NCBI GenBank assembly: GCA_014529385.2
Contig: CM043942.1
Coordinates: 31,396,969 to 31,460,968 of the forward strand
Reading direction: 5' to 3'
DNA: 64,000 bases
From: Adiantum capillus-veneris
Lineage: Eukaryota; Streptophyta; Polypodiopsida; Polypodiales; Pteridaceae
The notes below the pieces were generated by a model. The model saw only the letters and a list, made by a program, of their open reading frames with translations, had not been told where the DNA came from and did not search any database. Below, in pieces: positions 58,651 to 64,000 of the stretch (position 1 is the first letter of the stretch; the number at the start of each line of letters is the position of its first letter). The position numbers and the translations under genes were made by a program.

Positions 58651-59370
58651 TATTGCTAAGGAGCCAAAGATACCTGAGATGACTTTAGCAGATCTCACCA
58701 AGGCTATTCAAGAGAGTCTTAGACACAATCGTGCTCCGCAAAACAATCATATGTATCCGAGAAGGGAGCAACAATGGTGCTCAGTATGCTATGGACCACA
58801 TAGTACCAGTGAATGCCCTACTTTTAGAGTAAAATTCAATGGGAATTGCAATGCCTGTTGAAGGTATGGTCATCAAGCTAAGGATTGCATAGTATTTAAG
58901 CGCGCGATGGCCAATAGACCAACCTTAGCATGGACAGACACACCTCGAGTGCATGCATTGATGTCATCCCCACCTCTTGAACAAACAACACAACACATGG
59001 TCCCTAAGGCCCAAAATGTTGTTTAAACAACACCGTTACCACCTCCAGTGGTAGGACCGTAACCACCACATCTGAGAATCACTTCTGTGAATCAAGTGGG
59101 TTGTGAGTCATCTATTGCTTGTTTGGAAGGCTGTGAGGAAAATATAGATCCTAATATTTCCTATGGGATGGATGTGCTTGAAGAAAGTCCACAATACTAT
59201 ATGGAGGACTATTGGGGACAAGTCAAACCTATATATCAAATAGCTGCTCTTGCGGCAAGAGGCCAAAATATCAATTACAATGCTAAGAGACAATCTCTTC
59301 AATGCTATGAGTGTGGAGGTCCACATCGTGTAGCCGAGTGTCCTATTAGGCTACAAAAGAACGCCACACT
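58651..59370 (+). pseudogene. Gypsy gag, C-terminal part with zinc knuckles
   Basis: This continues the gag of 51292-53477 in the same frame. Three zinc-knuckle patterns are visible: CSVCYGPHSTSEC (about 58779-58817), a second with C-x2-C, a stop, then YGHQAKDC (58850-58890), and CYECGGPHRVAEC (59303-59341). In-frame stops lie at 58859-58861 (inside knuckle 2), 59024-59026 and 59060-59062. Sequence ends in a (CA)n tract; no protease follows. Confidence 0.8.
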
Positions 59371-59426
59371 AACACACACACACACACACACATACACACA
59401 CACACACGCACACACGCACACACACA
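59371..59426. repeat. (CA)n microsatellite
   Basis: About 56 bp of CA with a few T or G interruptions, at the right edge of the gypsy gag. Confidence 0.95.
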
Positions 59427-59480
59427 ATGTAATACTCAATCATAATGTCTCCGTGTTGTGATAGACGACAACCTCTTCGG

Positions 59481-59524
59481 CATTCACATGGTATCAGTGC
59501 ACGGAATTCACATGGTATCAGGGC
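59481..59524 (+). repeat. Duplicated PBS-like motif
   Basis: ATTCACATGGTATCAG occurs twice, at about 59482 and 59506, 24 bp apart. TGGTATCAG plus GC or TGC resembles the tRNA-iMet PBS next to an LTR ending in CA. It may mark the edge of another LTR element that truncated the gypsy element. Confidence 0.35.
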
Positions 59525-59561
59525 ACATTTTATTGATGGCACTCATGAAGTATTGGCATCA

Positions 59562-59906
59562 TCTCATCTGTGAAGTATTGGAAGTAGATGTGCTGATTAT
59601 AGAGGCGAGACAATTTAAGGAGGCGTCTTCCATGCAATTGCGAATGAGCTCCTTACAGTTGTCCATGAAAACTAGTGCCTTTAGCCTCCTGGCGACCAAC
59701 TTCTTCACGTGCTTTCCCGAGTACTCAATGTTTATCTGCACTCCCAGATCATCTAGGCCAAATCTCCACGCATGCACACCACCCCACTTGCTTAGCGTAA
59801 TTTTCACACAACTTTTCTGTCTTGTGTAATCTACATGGCCTGCTCCTTCACTCTCGTGGAGCTTCAGCGGCTGCTATCTGATTTCTTCGGCGGGGCTGCT
59901 TTCCAT
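59562..59906 (-). pseudogene. Unrecognised reading frame with one stop
   Basis: From ATG 59904-59906 the minus frame runs about 114 codons with one TAG (59874-59876). The composition is protein-like: LHESEGAGHVDYTRQ, then VKITLSKWGGVHAWRFG, GLDDLGVQINIEYSGKH and LVFMDNCKELIRNC. I cannot assign a family. A plus frame also covers this interval (59458-59829), so one of the two is a shadow; the minus frame looks better. Confidence 0.28.
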
Positions 59907-59929
59907 GCAGGTGTTATAGCCAGTATCAG

Positions 59930-60118
59930 ATGGATGTTGAAAGCTCTGTTGAGGGCTGCACTCCCTTTTCCCTAAATGACGAACAGGGTGTTGTATCTGG
60001 CGTATCACATTCGCCTGTCGAAAATCTTCCTTGCAGAACTCTTCCACCCGCAGTCAATATTCGAAACTATTGCCATTTTTGTAATGAGACCGTCACATCT
60101 CAGCACTCAAATGACTAG
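59930..60118 (+). CDS. Small ORF of unknown function
   Basis: ATG-started 62-codon frame (MDVESSVEGC start) with a CHFC pair near its end. No family recognised; may be chance. Confidence 0.12.
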   Translation: MDVESSVEGCTPFSLNDEQGVVSGVSHSPVENLPCRTLPPAVNIRNYCHFCNETVTSQHSND

Positions 60119-60296
60119 CTCTACTCGTCCCCCTCTACTCACAGCTCTTTGCTCTGTGAATCCCACGCCACTCTACTCTGTGAATCCTACGCTCAGCCTA
60201 ACTCAAATGACTAGCTCTCCTCACAGCTCTCTACGCTGTGAAACTCACTCACAGCTCTCTACTTTGTGAATCACACGCCACTCTCTCATCCCCAAC
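60105..60296. repeat. 96 bp degenerate tandem repeat
   Basis: ACTCAAATGACTAGCTCT at 60105 repeats at 60201. Inside each unit a shorter motif (CACAGCTCT...CTGTGAATCC) also recurs. A second diverged pair lies at about 60301-60365 and 60475-60555 (GAAACC...CC-AACCAGTCCGC). Confidence 0.7.
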
Positions 60297-60633
60297 CATG
60301 GACCTGAAACCTGCCAAAACCAGTCCGCGCCTGTTTGAGCACGTTTTGCAATGTGTCTTTCCCAATAGGAGTAATAATATTTTTCGTATTGTTCATCGCA
60401 GCTAGAGCCAATTTGAGCTATTTTAATATCATGAATCCCACATCGCTCTCTCAAGCTAGGCTTCGTCGTCGGTCATGAATTTGAAACCCGTCGAAACCAA
60501 TCCGCACCGGCGCAGACCAGTTTGAGCAGGTTTTGCTCATGCACGATGACGTGTCTTTCATAGCTAGAGCCATTTGAGAAATATTCAATATTGTGATGAA
60601 TCTTCGTATTTCTCTTAACATCTATATTAGGGA

Positions 60634-60775
60634 AAATTACCAAAATACCCTCTAATTTGTGGAAATTCCCAAATTACCCCTCAAATTTCTAAAATTCCCA
60701 AAAGACCCTCAATATTTTGTCACAAATTCCCAAAATGCTTTTCAATTTTTCCAAAATTCACAAAATACCCCTGGT
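60634..60775. repeat. AT-rich minisatellite
   Basis: Four or five degenerate units around AAATTCCCAAAATACCCT in about 140 bp. Confidence 0.7.
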
Positions 60776-61203
60776 TATGAGATTAAGTTTCTTGAAAGAT
60801 GGAAAAATTTGTAGCTTTTCATAGGAAGACTGATTGTCTATCAATACAAGATGCTAAAACTAGAATTTGGGTCTTATAAGTAGGTCTTGGAGATGAATTT
60901 CTTCATTATTTTTAGACATAATTTTCCTTTTTTATGTCACCTTCCCATATTAGAATTAGTTTAAATTGGTGCAAACTGGTTTGGATTAGTTTAACATTAA
61001 GGGCCATAAGAAAAAAAAAACTTCATATGTACACATTGCAAAGCTTTGATAAGTTTGTCGTGTCTTACGATTTTTTTAAAATGTTTTCATCACTAAAATC
61101 TTGATAGATTCTCTCACTTCTTACTAGAACCAAATGTATTTAATTTCATCTGCATGAGACACTGGCACTTCATGCATCCATGCATGAAATGTACGAGTCT
61201 CCG

Positions 61204-61205
<2 letters not shown>

Positions 61206-61245
<40 letters not shown>
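61206..61245. repeat. (CT)n microsatellite
   Basis: About 40 bp of CT. Confidence 0.95.
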
Positions 61246-61251
<6 letters not shown>

Positions 61252-63408
61252 GGGGTGTGTGTGGCCAAGCTTCAAGCCCTATACCAAGAGCCCTAGGAAA
61301 CTCTTTTTCCAAGACCATACAACTCTCTCAGTCTAGATGCAATCACCTCCACATATCACCTTCAAGGTCTATACAAGACAAAGATTGGGGTTCTTATGGT
61401 CTTATTAAATAATGAGTAGATTGAGGGCCTTGAGGAAGGAGGGCGACTTGAGAACAAAACGTGGTTGTGAGCTCAAAGAAAACAATGCCAAGGTAGTAGC
61501 CATCCAGCATTCTTTGTAGGCATGGAGGAGGCATAACCTTTAGTCAAAATCACTGCTAGACTAAAGGACTTGGTGACATAATCAAATCCTCCTCATAAGA
61601 GGGGCTGTAAGCAATCGTCAATGTGGCCTAGAAGCAGGAAAGAAAGGTGCTTGTAGTTAAAGATGTAGGGGCAAGAAGAACAAGAAACAAGGGGTTGTAG
61701 AGGGGTATATTCAATACTAATGAGTTTTTTAGATGTTGATCTAAATATGTTGCTATGTTTAAATGATTTTAATCAAGTTTAATACATTCATCAAAATTTT
61801 AATGTAGTTTAAGTGAAGAAAAGTCTATGTGTTATATTCGCCAATTGAAATTGTGCATCTCATACATGTGAAAATTAAATACTGAAATCATTATGGCATT
61901 TAACTATGTAGTAATGCAATTGGTTGTGGTTCCCAAGGACGGGGAAGGGCTTACTTTACTTAGTGTGTGTCACCAAAGATTTTGATGATTTTCATAATCA
62001 TATTGATAAGAGTGAGGATAGATATTGGGTTGGGTTTAGTGGTTCAAGATCCTAGGCAAGAAATTACTTTGGAGCTTGTCCATGTTTCAACCGTGAAAGT
62101 TAATTTAATGATGGATGTCGGTTTTTTCTCTTGTAGTGTGATATTTGTATCGTGTTTTTAGTGCATAGATGCAGACCACTCCCTCCACTTTACATTGCAG
62201 AGAGTGCACCCCAATATTTTTTTCCTTGTTGATCTAAGATTTGGGATTGTGGTGTGTTTCGCAATATCTGCTCCTTTATAGCTCTTATGTATTGTATTAT
62301 TTGAAAAGGCATTGTCATATCATTTAATATATGATGATTTTTGTATAATAACACTCTTTTGTTTTGTATTTATGGTGTGCAATGTCTTTTGGTTTATTTA
62401 TTTGTAATACTCTACGACCATCTCTTTTCCCTTATCACTTCTGAACGTTTCTCTGGTTCACAAATAGATTTATTGAGGGCCTCACTCTTTTTTTTCATCA
62501 CTGGAAGGACCAAGATTCAAGCCAGTCATCCAAGAACCAGAGGTGAAACATTAATCCAATATTCAACAACAATCTTAAGGGCAAACTTTTTGCAAGTCAA
62601 AGCAAACAAGCTCCCCATATCACAACACCATAACCTACTCAGGTAGTAAAGCATCAAAACCAGATCAGTGATAACCATATGTCGGCCAGAATCTCAGGTT
62701 ATGCCAAATCTCAGGTAGTAAAGCATCAAAACCAGAATATCTATGTATGTATAAGGTTTTGGTATAATTTATGGCAACACCACCACCAAGAACCAGATGT
62801 AGTAGAATATGTATGTGTGAATATGGTTACAGAAAAGACTAGATCTAAGCCAAACATCCAAGAACCAAAAAGCCAATCAATAATTTAGCAATCAGTAAAA
62901 CAGGCTGAAGGTAAGTCAAAGCAAACAAGCACTCCATTCCACTGATGTGTGAATACAAGTCAGAAAAAAAACTCCTATTTTGTGCCGAAGTCATCCTACT
63001 AATGTATATCCATAGTCCTCCGCCATTTTAATAAGAGATTTTCCTAATGAGCTGTTGCTTTAGCAAAAAGCCATGCTTAAAAGATCAGTAATCACTTTAC
63101 TTGAACAAAATTAGACATGAGACAAATTGACCTTGTGTGTTTGCAATAGAGCCCCTTTGTTCAAGCCAGAAAGAAGTAAACCTTTAGCGAAAGGAAGTGA
63201 GCATGATTCCCACCTTAATTCATTCCACCATTTATAAGAGTATCAAGAAAAAACATACAGCAAATCAATCAGAGTAGAGGATTGGAGAGAGCTTTTTAGG
63301 AAGCTTTTTTTCTGATTTTTACTTTCAATAGCAAAAAAAAAACAGCTCCCTCAAAAAAGCTCCCTTAGAAAGGTCTAAGAAGAGAGAGCTTTTGGAGGGA
63401 GCATTCTC

Positions 63409-63411
<3 letters not shown>
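61246..63411. other. AT-rich intergenic
   Basis: No recognised gene. A 25 bp phrase (CAGGTAGTAAAGCATC core) recurs at about 62639 and 62712. Frames such as 62341-62646 have no family features. Confidence 0.4.
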
Positions 63412-63507
<96 letters not shown>

Positions 63508-63660
63508 CACATACATATTTACATTTATATATGTAAATATGTATGTGCTATGTGTGTGTGTGTGTGTGTGTCTATATATATATACACATATATATATATG
63601 AATCATATATATGAATACATATTTATATATTTATATATACACATATATATCTATATTTAT

Positions 63661-63736
<76 letters not shown>

Positions 63737-63762
63737 ATACATGTATATCTATATTTATGCAG

Positions 63763-63833
<71 letters not shown>

Positions 63834-63860
63834 CATATATTTATAAATATATATACATAC
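63412..63860. repeat. Compound microsatellite block with hairpin
   Basis: In order: (CT)n 63412-63463, (CA)n 63463-63503, an AT-rich inverted repeat, (TG)n 63550-63571, (TA)n, (CA)n 63661-63699, (TA)n, ATCTATATTTATGCA, (CA)n about 63763-63813 and (TA)n. The (CA)n(TA)n module preceded by TATCTATATTTATGCA occurs twice. All frames here are low-complexity artefacts. Confidence 0.95.
63485..63570. other. Long hairpin, 39 bp arms
   Basis: The arm 63485-63523 (CA repeat then CATAGCACATACATATTTACA) is the reverse complement of 63532-63570, with an 8-base loop. A partial third copy of the AT-rich arm occurs at about 63855-63885. Confidence 0.85.
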
Positions 63861-64000
63861 ATAAATGTAAATATGTATGTGCTATATATGTGTGTGTAGT
63901 AATCCTCCAACTAACCTTAAACTATGTAAAAATAGTTATAAGCTAAACCATGTACGAAAATAATTCTGCCAACATTTTCTTTGTTTATGCTCATTTATTT

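Larger units (their letters stand above)
50539..59370 (+). mobile_element. Plus-strand Ty3/gypsy element (Tat/Athila-like), 5' part only
   Basis: PBS at 50544-50561, leader to 51291, and a long gag from 51292, interrupted by copia copy 2 and resuming at 58651. The protease and pol domains expected after gag are missing: recognisable sequence stops at the (CA)n tract near 59371. The 5' LTR lies left of about 50538, but its outer boundary was not found. The tRNA-Asp type PBS suggests the Tat/Athila side of plant gypsy elements; that placement is inference. Confidence 0.75.

Noticed and set aside
63325-63946. His/Thr and Tyr/Ile repeat ORFs
   Set aside because: Pure translation of CA, TA and CT repeats.

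Overview
The window looks like a gene-poor, repeat-rich land-plant nuclear region. The signs are a NAC transcription factor with introns, decayed pentatricopeptide-repeat (PPR) sequence, Ty1/copia and Ty3/gypsy retrotransposons with plant-type primer binding sites, and long (GA)n and (CA)n tracts. The PPR sequence style and the mix of old DNA transposons would fit a fern or another seed-free plant, but that is inference. Nothing points to bacteria or organelles.

Layout. 0-5 kb: an unrecognised broken reading frame, the tail of a LINE reverse transcriptase, and a degenerate PPR array containing a roughly 500 bp tandem duplication. 5.4-11.1 kb: a nearly intact minus-strand Ty1/copia element (copy 1; 227 bp LTRs differing at 2 sites; TSD CCAGG; two nonsense codons) inserted beside an older LTR/PBS remnant. 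11-17 kb: decayed gypsy pieces on both strands and more PPR fragments. 18-19 kb: two possible minus-strand coding segments. 20.2-22.6 kb: a pogo/Tigger-type transposase pseudogene. 24.7-28.2 kb: the one convincing host gene, a five-exon NAC factor with a C-terminal membrane anchor. 28.2-34.5 kb: AT-rich sequence with few signals.

34.5-43.9 kb is the most unusual part. A plus-strand multi-exon gene ending in an FCP1-like HAD domain converges on a minus-strand multi-exon gene. The latter belongs to a transposase-like family recognised here by the motifs FAENY, SD-CAAQ and GHGKGG. About 1 kb introns in both genes, and the spacer between them, are filled with short GGTACTT/AAGTACC motifs; in the first intron these form a 102-114 bp degenerate tandem array.

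45.7-48.1 kb holds a minus-strand gypsy gag-protease-RT remnant. 50.5-59.4 kb holds a plus-strand gypsy element with a tRNA-Asp-like PBS and a long gag. A second, older copia copy (copy 2, TSD AAGCC) is inserted inside that gag. The last 4 kb is AT-rich with minisatellites, microsatellites and a long hairpin made of CA/TG arms.

Most genes here do not work together; the window is mainly layered transposon insertions around one regulatory gene. Exon coordinates are read by eye from splice signals and reading frames and have no transcript support.
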